A stretch of 64,000 bases of DNA from Roseibium sp. (lineage in GTDB: Bacteria; Pseudomonadota; Alphaproteobacteria; Rhizobiales; Stappiaceae): assembly GCA_017643925.1 (NCBI GenBank), contig JAEPML010000010.1, positions 62,001 to 126,000 of the forward strand, in the 5' to 3' direction. Of the stretch, positions 19,014-27,857 are shown in pieces. Position 1 is the first letter of the stretch. Each line of letters starts with the position of its first letter. The translations under genes were made by a program, and so were the position numbers. The notes under the pieces are model-generated. The model searched no databases and had not been told where the DNA came from. It worked only from the letters and a program-made list of their open reading frames with translations.

Positions 19014-19925
19014 ATGAGCCGCCACTACGCGATCCTCGATGTCTTTACCAACAAGAGCCTGGCAGGAAATCCTCTCGCCGTGGTTCTGGACTCAGAGGGC
19101 CTCAGCGACGAGCAGATGCAGAAGATCGCCGGCGAGTTCAATCTCTCTGAAACGGTGTTTGTCTTTCCGCCTGAAAATCCCGGTCAAAGCGCCAGCATGC
19201 GTATTTTCACGCCGAAGGTGGAACTGCCCTTCGCCGGACACCCCACGGTCGGAACCGCCATCCTGACAGCCATGGAGCGCTTCGGGGATGTCTCCGGCGA
19301 GCAGGATTCGGTGGTCGTTCTGAAACAGAAGATCGGCGCCGTCCGCTGTGCTGTCATCCTGCGGGAGAATGCCGCCGCCTTTGCCGAGTTCGATGTTCCC
19401 AAGTTGCCCGAATCCGCGGGACCAACCCACAATGTTGAACTGATCGCCGCAGCCCTGGATCTGGAACCGTCCGATATCGGCTTTGAAAACCATGCCCCGT
19501 CCCGTTTCCAGGTCGGCCCCCCCTTCAATTTCGTTCCCGTTCGGGACCTCGATGCGCTGGCGCGTGCCAAGCCGGTCCCGGCCATGTGGAAAGCCGGCTT
19601 CGGCAAGGACGACCACAACGATGCCTATGTCTATTGCCGCGAGACGCGGTCACATGACAGCGCCTTCCACGCACGACTGTTTGCCCCGGAGATGGGCATC
19701 CCGGAAGATCCGGCTACCGGCTCGGCAGCAGCGGCCTTTGCCGGTGTTGTCCACTTTTACGACGGCTTGACGGAGGGCACCCACCATATCCGCATCGAAC
19801 AGGGTTTCGAGATGGGGCGGCCTTCGCTGATCGATCTGGAAATCGACATCCTGCACAATAGCATGCATGCAGTTCGCATCGGTGGACAGGCAACCCTGGT
19901 TGCACGGGGTGAACTTTTCATCTGA
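19014..19925 (+). CDS. PhzF-family phenazine biosynthesis-like isomerase
   Basis: A protein of 303 residues with the duplicated diaminopimelate-epimerase-like fold. The catalytic glutamate region SETVFVFPP and the [14 protein letters not shown] motif are present. True PhzF isomerises a phenazine precursor, but no other phenazine gene is here, so this is a general PhzF/YHI9-type isomerase. The ATG follows GGAG. It is convergent with the EamA gene downstream. Confidence 0.88.
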   Translation: MSRHYAILDVFTNKSLAGNPLAVVLDSEGLSDEQMQKIAGEFNLSETVFVFPPENPGQSASMRIFTPKVELPFAGHPTVGTAILTAMERFGDVSGEQDSVVVLKQKIGAVRCAVILRENAAAFAEFDVPKLPESAGPTHNVELIAAALDLEPSDIGFENHAPSRFQVGPPFNFVPVRDLDALARAKPVPAMWKAGFGKDDHNDAYVYCRETRSHDSAFHARLFAPEMGIPEDPATGSAAAAFAGVVHFYDGLTEGTHHIRIEQGFEMGRPSLIDLEIDILHNSMHAVRIGGQATLVARGELFI

Positions 19926-19940
19926 GGCAAGCACCAATCT

Positions 19941-20864
19941 TCAAGGATCAGAGCTGCCGCGTTCGTCCGTCTCCGGCAGGTCCGGCTCCTTGCCAGCGCT
20001 GAAAAGCGATGGAAGGATCACGGCGATGATCACGAGCGCGCCCCCGAGCACGATGTCCAGCGTCAGAGGTTCTCCGAGGAAGATTGCGGCATTGATGAAG
20101 GTGAAAACCACGGACAGCACAAAGAGAAGCGCTGACGTGACCGTCGAAACACCCGCCATGGCCTCGTACCAGAGAAAGTAGCCAAACGCGGTTGGAAACA
20201 CGGCCAGGAAAACCAGCCAGAACATGTCCTCTGCCGTGGGACTGAAGGGATACAGAAAAAATCCGGGGGTCAGGATCACGGCGCTGCAAAGAAGGACCTG
20301 AAAGAGCAGTTGCAAGCGTTCGCCGGGAGCCTCTGTGTTCTGCACGCATCTGGAACTGCCGATGATGAAGAGCGCCCAGGTAAAGCCGGCGGCAATCATC
20401 AGAATGTCCCCGAAACTGCCCGTCGCGCCGGGATCAAAGTCATGCCGGACTGTCAGAAATACTCCGGACATGACAAGCAAGGTTGCGACAATGTCGATCA
20501 GGCGGACACGCTCGATTCCGGCCCCTGCCAGCAACAGCAGGACGAAAAACGGCGCCGTGTTTTCAAGAACCATGGCGTTGGTCGCGCTGGTGCGTTCCAG
20601 ACCGATATGAAAAACGGCATAGTTCAGGACGAAGCCAAGGATTGCGACCAGCTTGAACCTGTCGAACCTGATCGGAAAGACGTTCAGTCCTCTCGCCTTC
20701 AGGATGAGCAAGAGAATGGCGCTGGCAATCCAGAGCCGCAGAACGGCAATTTGAAGCCCGTGCAGATCGCCAGTCAGGAACCTTGCGACAACGGCATGGG
20801 TACCGAACAGAAGTGCGGCGACGATACCAAACCCGAGTGCCCGCCTGGAAAAGGAGCTGTTCAT
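19941..20864 (-). CDS. EamA/DMT-superfamily transporter
   Basis: About 307 residues with some ten hydrophobic segments in two repeated EamA halves (RWISASAILLLIL-like helix and GDILMIAAGFTWALFIIG start of the second half). Members export amino acids, metabolites or drugs. Start chosen at ATG 20864; a TTG two codons upstream is also open. The substrate cannot be told. Confidence 0.88.
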   Translation of the reverse strand: MNSSFSRRALGFGIVAALLFGTHAVVARFLTGDLHGLQIAVLRLWIASAILLLILKARGLNVFPIRFDRFKLVAILGFVLNYAVFHIGLERTSATNAMVLENTAPFFVLLLLAGAGIERVRLIDIVATLLVMSGVFLTVRHDFDPGATGSFGDILMIAAGFTWALFIIGSSRCVQNTEAPGERLQLLFQVLLCSAVILTPGFFLYPFSPTAEDMFWLVFLAVFPTAFGYFLWYEAMAGVSTVTSALLFVLSVVFTFINAAIFLGEPLTLDIVLGGALVIIAVILPSLFSAGKEPDLPETDERGSSDP

Positions 20865-20967
20865 CGGCAAATACTAGACGACAGAGGGCACGGCCACAAC
20901 GGCCATGCCTGTCCCGTCGACATGAGCGACCATGCGATCGAAGTGTCACGATCACCGGAAACGAGGG

Positions 20968-21618
20968 TTATTCAGCAGCTTCGGCGGGTGCCTGAGGTGC
21001 TGTCTTTGCCCAGCCAGGCAGCGCCTCCAGCCTGTGAATCCAGGCTTCGACATTCCCGAATTCTCCCAGTGGGACCTGTGACTGCGGATGCAGAGCCAGG
21101 GCCGAATGGCTGCCCACTGCAAAATCGGCCGCTGTGACGCCATCACCGAGAATGAAATCGCGACCGTTCAGGTGATCATCAAGCACGGCCCCGAACCGGC
21201 GGAAATTGACCAGCGCCGCATCGATCTTGTCCTGATCCGGCGCGCCCATCCCGAAGACCTGCTTGGCGACTGTTTCCCAGACGATATCTCCCAGCGCCCT
21301 GTTGAAGTGCTGCACTTCCCAGGACTGCCAGCGCAGGATTTCGAAGCGGCCGACACGATCACCAGGACAGAAGTCTTCAGCCCCCTGGCGATCGGCCAGG
21401 TAGATCATGATCGGGTTTGCCTCCCAGAGTTTCAGGTCGCCATCGACCAGAACCGGAACCTTGACGTTGGGATTGATCGCCCGGAACTCCTCTGTCTGGT
21501 GCTCTCCGGCAAGGAGATCGAATTTCTGGATTTCGGTCTCATCTTCAAGACCCAGATGATGAACTGTTGCCAGTACCCTGCGGCTGTTTGGGGACAGGTC
21601 CGTAATATAAAGCTTCAT
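20968..21618 (-). CDS. Glutathione S-transferase family protein
   Basis: A protein of 216 residues. The N-terminal thioredoxin-like domain begins KLYITDLSPNSRRV and has the cis-proline motif VPVLVDGD followed by the E-A-N equivalent of the glutathione-binding E-S. The C-terminal helical domain follows from about residue 90. The ATG at 21618 is preceded by AAGGAG. It is divergent from the ArsR operon and shares a dyad operator with it, so it may belong to the same detoxification response. Confidence 0.88.
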   Translation of the reverse strand: MKLYITDLSPNSRRVLATVHHLGLEDETEIQKFDLLAGEHQTEEFRAINPNVKVPVLVDGDLKLWEANPIMIYLADRQGAEDFCPGDRVGRFEILRWQSWEVQHFNRALGDIVWETVAKQVFGMGAPDQDKIDAALVNFRRFGAVLDDHLNGRDFILGDGVTAADFAVGSHSALALHPQSQVPLGEFGNVEAWIHRLEALPGWAKTAPQAPAEAAE

Positions 21619-21709
21619 GACATCCACTCCTTGAAACACGATGTCCAGTTTGCCTTGCCGGGTCCGGCCCGGCATTGGTCGAATTGGCAGTCTTTTACTT
21701 AACCAATTA

Positions 21710-21741
21710 GTTGACTATAATGAATATCAATGATAGTCAAC
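21710..21741. promoter_or_regulatory. Dyad operator between GST and ArsR genes
   Basis: A perfect 9-bp inverted repeat, GTTGACTAT (21710-21718) and ATAGTCAAC (21733-21741), is separated by 14 bases. Each arm contains TTGACT, so it can serve as -35 element on either strand. It fits an ArsR-family site controlling both directions. Confidence 0.6.
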
Positions 21742-21756
21742 CAAAATGTTCACTTT

Positions 21757-22095
21757 ATGAATGCAGCGCAAATGCCCCAGCTTGACGCCACCTTTTCTGC
21801 CCTGAGCGACGGAACACGCCGCGCCATTGTTGCCCGGCTGGCCGATGGTGAAACGTCCCTTTCCGAACTGGCCGAACCGTTCGACATGTCGCTGACCGCC
21901 GTGTCCAAGCACTTGCGGGTCCTGTCGGACGCAGGTCTCGTTGATATCGAGAAGCGCGGCAGGACCCGCCATTGCCGCCTGCGCGGTGCGCCAATCAAGG
22001 AAGCCGTCGACTGGCTCAGCAAATACGAAGCCTTCTGGATTGATCGTTTCGACGCCCTCGCCCGCCATCTCGCCAATGAGGACACACAATCATGA
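21757..22095 (+). CDS. ArsR-family helix-turn-helix regulator
   Basis: About 112 residues. The winged helix is clear (FDMSLTAVSKHLRVLSDAGLVDIEKRGR). No CxC metal site is seen, so it belongs to the non-metal ArsR group that often precedes AHSA1/SRPBCC genes. A frame start at 21730 would lie inside the operator, so the ATG at 21757 is preferred; 21772 is also possible. Its TGA overlaps the next ATG by four bases. Confidence 0.85.
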   Translation: MNAAQMPQLDATFSALSDGTRRAIVARLADGETSLSELAEPFDMSLTAVSKHLRVLSDAGLVDIEKRGRTRHCRLRGAPIKEAVDWLSKYEAFWIDRFDALARHLANEDTQS

Positions 22096-22604
22096 CTGCA
22101 CAGCAGCCTGTCAGGGAATTTCTGAAATCGGAACCGGGTCGGGACCCGATCATCATAGAAGGCCTGTTCAGGGCGGCCCCGGAGCGGGTTTTCAAGGCGT
22201 TCACGGATCCGAGTGACGTCAGCAGCTGGTTCATTCCGACAGACAGCGGTCCCGAAGAGGTGGAAATCGACCTCAAGGTTGGTGGCAGGTGGTGCTTCGT
22301 CATCGATCGCTCAGACGAAAGGCAGATTCATTTCGAGGGCGAGTACCTCGTTATCGATCCGCCCAGCCGGCTGGAGTTCAGCTGGCGCCACGTCAAGGAA
22401 TTCGCCAATGGCACACGGGAAACAACCGACACTTCGAAAGTGGCCATAACGTTCACGGCATCAGGCAAGGCAACCGAAGTCAGGCTGTGCCACGAGGCAA
22501 TCAAGTCGGAAGACGCCCGCCACGGTGTCGGCGGTGGCTGGAACGGCTGCTTCGAAAGACTCAGGGATTTCGTCGGTGAACTGGAACACGTACCGGGAGA
22601 ATGA
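22092..22604 (+). CDS. SRPBCC/AHSA1 domain protein
   Basis: A protein of 170 residues with an Aha1/START-like fold that binds hydrophobic ligands. Typical elements are RVFKAFTDPSDVSSWFIP near the N-terminus and EFSWRHVKE in the middle. It is coupled to the ArsR gene upstream and the DUF899 gene downstream by ATGA overlaps. ArsR-AHSA1 pairs are widespread in proteobacteria; the ligand is rarely known. Confidence 0.88.
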   Translation: MTAQQPVREFLKSEPGRDPIIIEGLFRAAPERVFKAFTDPSDVSSWFIPTDSGPEEVEIDLKVGGRWCFVIDRSDERQIHFEGEYLVIDPPSRLEFSWRHVKEFANGTRETTDTSKVAITFTASGKATEVRLCHEAIKSEDARHGVGGGWNGCFERLRDFVGELEHVPGE

Positions 22605-23317
22605 AGATGCCGTCACCTCAGATCGTCAGTCGCGAAGACTGGCTGAAGGCCCGAAAGGATCTTCTGGCCAGGGAAAAGGACTTTACACGGGAACGCGACC
22701 GCCTGTCCGCCGCACGCCGCGCCCTGCCCCTGGTGCTTGTTGAAGAAGACTATGCCTTCGACACGAGGAACGGTCGGAAGGGGCTCTCCGACCTGTTCGG
22801 TCCACACAGGCAGCTTGTTGTCTACCACTTCATGTTCGGCCGGGACTGGGAGGAAGGTTGTCCGAGCTGCTCATTCTGGGCAGACAATTACGAAAAGCTG
22901 GATGTGCATCTTGCGGCACGTGACACGGCGCTGGTCACCATCTCCACTGCCCCCCTGGAGAAACTCGAAGTCTACCGGAAGCGCATGGGCTGGACGTTCA
23001 ACTGGGTTTCCTCGGGCGCAAGCAGCTTCAACAATGATTTTGGTGTCTCTTTCCCTGACAGGGAAGACCCATCCGGACGCGGCTACAATTATTCCGGCCA
23101 GCCGGTCGGCATGGAGGAACTGCCGGGAGTCAGTACTTTCGTGAAACTGGACGACGGCCGGATCGCGCACAACTACTCCACATATGGCCGCGGCCTCGAC
23201 ATCCTGAACATGGCTTACAACCTACTGGACCTGACGCATCTCGGCCGGCACGAGGAAGACCTGCCATACGCCCAGGCCTGGGTGAAACGCCGGGATCAGT
23301 ATGGTGTCAACGGTTAG
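22601..23317 (+). CDS. DUF899 thioredoxin-like family protein
   Basis: A protein of 238 residues. Characteristic segments are ALPLVLVEEDYAFDT, VVYHFMFGRDWEEGCPSCSFW and a C-terminal GRGLDILNMAYNLLDLTHLGR. The CPSC pair resembles a thioredoxin active site. The biochemical role is unknown; it is probably redox or stress related. It is third gene of the ArsR-AHSA1-DUF899 operon, and a strong terminator follows. Confidence 0.9.
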   Translation: MKMPSPQIVSREDWLKARKDLLAREKDFTRERDRLSAARRALPLVLVEEDYAFDTRNGRKGLSDLFGPHRQLVVYHFMFGRDWEEGCPSCSFWADNYEKLDVHLAARDTALVTISTAPLEKLEVYRKRMGWTFNWVSSGASSFNNDFGVSFPDREDPSGRGYNYSGQPVGMEELPGVSTFVKLDDGRIAHNYSTYGRGLDILNMAYNLLDLTHLGRHEEDLPYAQAWVKRRDQYGVNG

Positions 23318-23363
23318 GTCATCTCCGGCCACCTGGTTCCTGCGCAATGCGCCGAAATGAGGA

Positions 23364-23395
23364 AAGCCTCCCGGATCAGCTCCGGGAGGCTTCTT
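23364..23395 (+). terminator. Terminator after the DUF899 gene
   Basis: A 12-bp perfect stem (23364-23375 with 23381-23392), five-base loop TCAGC, and a short T-rich tail TTCTT. The tail is weak but the stem is strong. Confidence 0.75.
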
Positions 23396-23449
23396 ACTGG
23401 AAGCGTCTGACCGATTTGCCTGCGCAGCAAGCCTTGATCATTCGCGCCT

Positions 23450-25417
23450 TCAAATGAAGCCGATCGGCGTGGAAGCCTCCGGCTTCAGTCTGGCTTCCTT
23501 CAACAAGGCCGACGTGATCTCTTCAACCGATGGATCCTTGTTGAACCGCATCTGCTTCCTGACCACGGAGAAGTCTCCGGGTGTCAGATTGCGCAAGTGG
23601 GTGACCTCCGCCGGAGCATCCTGTCCGAAAAACGTGCGAAACGCATGTCGCAGGCCGGCCTGATCAAGCGGCTTCAGTTCCAGCTTGAAGTCAAACCTGC
23701 GAAGCGTTGCAGCATCCAGCTTCGATGCGAAGTTGGTTGCCGCAAGCACCGGCTGGTCGTGACGATCCAGCCATGACAGCAACTCGTTCACCTGGCCAGC
23801 CTCCCAGTTCGCATTTGCCGTGGCACGATCGAACATCAGGCTGTCTGCCTCATCGAAGAACAAGACCCCCTGCTCCTGCCTTGCCGCCGCAAACGCTTCT
23901 GCAATGTTGCGCTCGGTTCCCCCCACCCACTTGGACAGGAGGTCGGATGCCCGCTTGGTCAGAAGTGGCTTGTCCAGCCGCGTCGCGAAATGCTCGGCAA
24001 AGGCCGTTTTGCCAGTTCCCGGCGGACCACTCAGCAACAGCGACACATCGCTGTGGCCACAGTCAGCGATGCGTTCCAGCATGCCGTGCAGACACGGCTC
24101 CGTGTTGTAGAGACCCATATCGATCTCCTGGGACTTCTGGACAGGCAACTCGCCGCCCCGAAGCGTCTTGATCAGTGAAACCGCGGCAGTTTCAACCGCA
24201 CTATCACCACCGGCCAGTTTCGACGCCCTTGCGGCATTGCGCAGGATCGTCGTCGACTCGGCCGCACCAGCAACGAGTGCTGCAACCTTGTTTGAAAAGG
24301 CCACCTTCTCGTCCCCGCAGATCGTCTCGGCTATGCGCTGCCGGGCCTTTCGCGAGGGGTAGTCAAGTTCAAGCACGTAGCTCATCCGCCGCAGGATCGC
24401 ATCGTCCACGTTTCCAAGCGCATTGGTCGTCCAGATAACGGGAACAGGATTGCTCTCCAGCATTCGGTTGACGAATACCTTGCTGCCATCCCGCCGCATC
24501 ATCCAGTCGCCAGAGCTGCGCTGCGCATTGCCGATGAAGTCTTCCATCTCATCGAACAGAATGACGGCTTCCTTCCGGTCTTTCATGACCTTCTGTGCGA
24601 GCAAAAGCGCACTGACACGGTCATGACGCGTCGGCTCCTCACCGTCCTCGTCGACTTCGCCAACAGCATGCAGATGCAAGCCTGCTTCGCGACAAAGCAC
24701 GCGTGCCAGCTCCGTCTTGCCAGTGCCGGGCGGTCCGTGAACAAGGATATTGATCCCCTGCGCACGCTCCCTGGCGGCACCGGCAATCAGGCGCGCGATA
24801 AACGGTGCGTCCCTGATCTCGGCGAAATCCTGCAGGGACAGTCCGGTTTCATGGCGCGGCCCGATCAGCAAATCGACAAAGTCTTCGCCCGGGTTCGGAG
24901 CACGATCCAGCAGCTTTTCCAGTGTCCACTGGATGTCAACCGAAACGGTTCCGGAGCGATACGCATGAAACCCAATCAGGCCCAGGCGGAATACCGGGCT
25001 GCGCCTGACAAACCGCTGGGCGTCATGTGCAGACACGCCGCAAAGTTCGGACAGCAACACCGGCAGATCGACCCCTTTTGCGGATGCGACAGCCGACAGG
25101 CTTTGCAATTTCGCAAGGCGGTCACAACCGATGAGCAGCGCCAGAAAGGTGCTGTTTGCTATATCCAGGTCAAGAAGTTCGGCAAGCTTGTCCGAAATCT
25201 CCATGACATATGGCGTCTGCACTTCTGGCGTCCGCCAGCTCCGGAGAGCCTGCTGCAGCCGGCCCCAGTCCTTTGCATCACGTTCGCGGATACCCAGGTC
25301 AAGCCAGCCAAGATTGTCGAGTGTCCAGTCCTTCAGCGCTTGCGCCAAAGGGGCGTCATCGGAAAGCCCGCGACTCACATGGAGCAGCATGGCTTTCACC
25401 ATCTGAAATTCGTTCAT
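23450..25417 (-). CDS. Tandem AAA-domain ATPase
   Basis: About 655 residues with two AAA modules. The first has Walker A GPPGTGKT at 228-235 and Walker B ILFDE at 286-290. The second has Walker A at 464-471, Walker B LFFDEAD at 519-525, and the SKWVGGTERN segment typical of Cdc48/FtsH-type domains. The first 200 residues are helical and match no family I know. The double-ring layout suggests a protein-remodelling machine. No substrate adaptor gene is adjacent. The ATG at 25417 is chosen over a TTG six codons upstream. Confidence 0.82.
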   Translation of the reverse strand: MNEFQMVKAMLLHVSRGLSDDAPLAQALKDWTLDNLGWLDLGIRERDAKDWGRLQQALRSWRTPEVQTPYVMEISDKLAELLDLDIANSTFLALLIGCDRLAKLQSLSAVASAKGVDLPVLLSELCGVSAHDAQRFVRRSPVFRLGLIGFHAYRSGTVSVDIQWTLEKLLDRAPNPGEDFVDLLIGPRHETGLSLQDFAEIRDAPFIARLIAGAARERAQGINILVHGPPGTGKTELARVLCREAGLHLHAVGEVDEDGEEPTRHDRVSALLLAQKVMKDRKEAVILFDEMEDFIGNAQRSSGDWMMRRDGSKVFVNRMLESNPVPVIWTTNALGNVDDAILRRMSYVLELDYPSRKARQRIAETICGDEKVAFSNKVAALVAGAAESTTILRNAARASKLAGGDSAVETAAVSLIKTLRGGELPVQKSQEIDMGLYNTEPCLHGMLERIADCGHSDVSLLLSGPPGTGKTAFAEHFATRLDKPLLTKRASDLLSKWVGGTERNIAEAFAAARQEQGVLFFDEADSLMFDRATANANWEAGQVNELLSWLDRHDQPVLAATNFASKLDAATLRRFDFKLELKPLDQAGLRHAFRTFFGQDAPAEVTHLRNLTPGDFSVVRKQMRFNKDPSVEEITSALLKEARLKPEASTPIGFI

Positions 25418-25435
25418 GATTTTCCCATGTCCCAA

Positions 25436-25962
25436 ACCCGGGGGGCACGGAGCTGCGTCGCTCTCGGCAATGTCCCGACTACGGTTTCATCTGTTGGGGT
25501 ATACGGTCGCTCTGGTGTTCGTCTCGACCGCAGCACATGGGATGTGCCTACAGCAGAGACTGGAACGCGGCGAAGCGCAGACCCGATAGGGTGTCTTGTT
25601 CCAGCAATGCATTTCTCCTTGATGCGCCTCTCAACGGCGCGAAGTGGAGGGGTGATACCGGTTGAATGGCCGCGTTTCAACCGGCAATTTCAAAACTGAC
25701 GCAAATGGGAAACATAGTTGCAAAAGCGCAACAACCACCTCCCTGCGTCCATTGTGAACCTGAAGGACAACGAAACGAGACATGGAAGTGCCTGTGCCCG
25801 AAACCGGATTTGAGATCATCCATGCACGACCTGATCCGCCTCCCCACTTGCAACTGTCCACATCCTGCCGTATGACCAGAAGCCGTTAACCTTCGGGTTA
25901 CGCTTTTCCACCAAGCTTGGTGGACGATCTTTTTGAGACGACCAAAGGCCAAAGACAGACCC
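25436..25962. other. Long leader/intergenic region upstream of leuA
   Basis: About 530 bases without a convincing gene. Near its end are two structures on the + strand: a TTCG-tetraloop hairpin (TTAACC-TTCG-GGTTA, about 25887-25900) followed by CTTTT, and the perfect palindrome at 25907-25924. The leuA promoter is expected here but no strong -35/-10 pair stands out. Confidence 0.4.
25907..25924. promoter_or_regulatory. Perfect 18-bp palindrome upstream of the leuA leader
   Basis: TCCACCAAG followed directly by CTTGGTGGA, then CGATCTTTTT. It could be a regulator site or, with the T-run, a small terminator-like hairpin (stem TCCACCA, loop AGCT). It ends 38 bases before the leader peptide start. 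Confidence 0.5.
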
Positions 25963-26067
25963 ATGATCGCGTCAGGCGACATTTCCGGTTCTTCTATCGG
26001 CGCGCAGCCCCTGCAGCGCGACGGCCTTCTTCTACTTGGCGATCTCCTCCTTCTTAGATGCCCCTGA
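25963..26067 (+). CDS. leuL: leuA leader peptide
   Basis: A 34-codon frame from ATG 25963 to TGA 26065-26067. Codons 22-31 spell LLLLGDLLLL, eight leucine codons in ten (26026-26055), with one more leucine earlier. Such clustering directly before the committed leucine-synthesis gene is the hallmark of a transcription-attenuation leader, where scarcity of charged leucyl-tRNA stalls the ribosome. The ribosome-binding site is weak (AAAGACAG). The frame was too short to stand out as a gene otherwise. Function is inferred from sequence and position. Confidence 0.75.
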   Translation: MIASGDISGSSIGAQPLQRDGLLLLGDLLLLRCP

Positions 26068-26163
26068 GCGTCGGCTGATCCGCGTCAAGACGAGCGGAAC
26101 GGGCACTTGGGGGAGAAAATCTAAACCGCATCAAGACAATCGGATCGTGCCCCGTCCCTTTTT
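26068..26163 (+). promoter_or_regulatory. Putative leucine attenuator (terminator/antiterminator)
   Basis: A terminator-like pairing joins ACGGGCAC (26099-26106) and GTGCCCCGT (26147-26155, one bulged C), followed by TCCCTTTTT. An alternative pairing, GATCCG (26077-26082) with CGGATC (26141-26146), crosses the terminator and excludes it. A ribosome at the leader stop would cover GATCCG and favour termination; one stalled at the leucine run would leave it free. The terminator loop is long, so folding needs testing. Confidence 0.5.
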
Positions 26164-26206
26164 CGCATAGACTTGCAAGGCCGATCCCAGCCAGGAACGA
26201 AACGAC

Positions 26207-27763
26207 ATGACTGCCACTTCCGAAAAGGACCAGATCCGCATTTTCGACACGACCTTGCGTGACGGTGAACAATCACCCGGTGCGTCCATGACGCTGGAAG
26301 AAAAACTGCAGATCGCCGAAATCCTCGACGACATGGGTGTCGACATCATCGAAGCAGGCTTCCCGATTGCTTCCAACGGTGATTTCGAAGCCGTCAGAGA
26401 AATTGCCAAGCGCTCCAAGAACTCCGTGATCGCCGGTCTGGCCCGTGCCATCCATGCCGACATCGATCGCTGCGGCGAAGCCGTCAAACACGCCGAAAAA
26501 GGCCGCATCCACACCTTTGTCTCCACGTCTCCGATCCATCTGAAGTTCCAGATGAACAAGTCGGAAGAAGAAGTGCTGGACATCATCACCGACACGGTGA
26601 CGCGCTCACGCAACCTGATTGACGATGTCGAGTGGTCGGCGATGGATGCAACACGCACGCCTATCGACTATCTGTGCCGTTGCGTGGAGGCAGCAATCAA
26701 GTGCGGTGCAACGACGATCAACCTGCCAGATACCGTGGGTTACGCGACACCGGAAGAATACCGGGACATGTTCGTACAGATCCGCGAGCGGGTACCAAGC
26801 AGCGACCAGGCGATCTTCTCTGTCCACTGTCACGACGATCTGGGCCTGGCTGTTGCCAACTCCCTGGCTGGCGTCGCCGGTGGTGCGCGCCAGATCGAGT
26901 GCACCATCAACGGACTGGGCGAGCGGGCCGGCAATGCGTCCCTGGAAGAAATCGTCATGGCCGTCCGCACCCGTGGTGACGTGCTGCCCTATGAGACGCG
27001 GATCGATCCGACCTTCCTGGTACGCGCTTCCAAGATGGTGGCAGGCGCCTCCGGCTTTGCCGTTCAGTACAACAAGGCCATCGTCGGCAAGAACGCCTTC
27101 GCCCATGAAAGCGGCATCCATCAGGACGGCATGCTGAAAAATGCCGAGACCTATGAAATCATGCGTCCGGAAGATGTCGGTGTGAAAGCGACGTCCCTGG
27201 TCATGGGCAAGCACTCCGGCCGCCATGCCTTCCGCGACAAGCTGCGTGAACTGGGCTTCGAGCTGGGCGACAACGCCCTGCAGGACGCCTTCCGCCGCTT
27301 CAAGGATCTGGCCGATCGCAAGAAGCATGTTTATGACGAGGACATCGAAGCGCTGGTCGAGGATGAAATCAACATCCTGGGCGAAAGCACGAAGGTCATC
27401 GCACTGACGGTCATCGCCGGTACAGGCGGTCCGCAGAAAGCCATCCTGACCATGGATGTCAACGGCCAGCACATCACCAAGGAAGCAACCGGCGACGGCC
27501 CTGTCGACGCAACCTTCAACGCCATCAAGGCCATCGTGCCGCACGAGGCAACGCTGTCACTCTACCAGGTGCATGCGGTCACCGAAGGCACCGATGCCCA
27601 GGCAGAGGTCTCCGTTCGCCTCGAAGCCGAAGGCCGTATCGCAACGGGCAAGGGGGCAGACACCGACACACTGGTCGCCTCCGCGCGTGCTTATGTTTCC
27701 GCCATGAACAAACTGGCCCTGCGCCAGGGCGCGAGCAACCCGGGCGCATTGCAGGCTGTTTAG
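26207..27763 (+). CDS. leuA: 2-isopropylmalate synthase
   Basis: This enzyme condenses acetyl-CoA and 2-oxoisovalerate in the first committed step of leucine synthesis. The 518-residue length fits the LeuA type 1 form. The HMGL-like catalytic barrel begins [18 protein letters not shown], has the metal-binding HCHDDLGLA, and GSGIHQ-type [11 protein letters not shown]. The C-terminal LeuA regulatory domain (residues about 390-510) is where leucine inhibits. AGGAACG precedes the ATG. It is the only gene between its leader and its terminator. Confidence 0.96.
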   Translation: MTATSEKDQIRIFDTTLRDGEQSPGASMTLEEKLQIAEILDDMGVDIIEAGFPIASNGDFEAVREIAKRSKNSVIAGLARAIHADIDRCGEAVKHAEKGRIHTFVSTSPIHLKFQMNKSEEEVLDIITDTVTRSRNLIDDVEWSAMDATRTPIDYLCRCVEAAIKCGATTINLPDTVGYATPEEYRDMFVQIRERVPSSDQAIFSVHCHDDLGLAVANSLAGVAGGARQIECTINGLGERAGNASLEEIVMAVRTRGDVLPYETRIDPTFLVRASKMVAGASGFAVQYNKAIVGKNAFAHESGIHQDGMLKNAETYEIMRPEDVGVKATSLVMGKHSGRHAFRDKLRELGFELGDNALQDAFRRFKDLADRKKHVYDEDIEALVEDEINILGESTKVIALTVIAGTGGPQKAILTMDVNGQHITKEATGDGPVDATFNAIKAIVPHEATLSLYQVHAVTEGTDAQAEVSVRLEAEGRIATGKGADTDTLVASARAYVSAMNKLALRQGASNPGALQAV

Positions 27764-27790
27764 ACACCGAGCGCAAAGTCCAAAAACGAA

Positions 27791-27815
27791 AGGGCCGCTC
27801 TCGCGGCCCTTTTTT
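27791..27815 (+). terminator. Terminator of leuA
   Basis: An 8-bp perfect stem AGGGCCGC/GCGGCCCT with TCTC loop and a run of six T. Confidence 0.92.
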
Positions 27816-27857
27816 GTTCCAGACTTATAACCCGCTACCTGTGCAGGTGACCTGAAC

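Noticed and set aside
25677..25982. A 101-codon minus-strand ORF upstream of leuA
   Set aside because: No family resemblance, cysteine-rich composition unlike the neighbours, and it is antisense to the leuA leader region.
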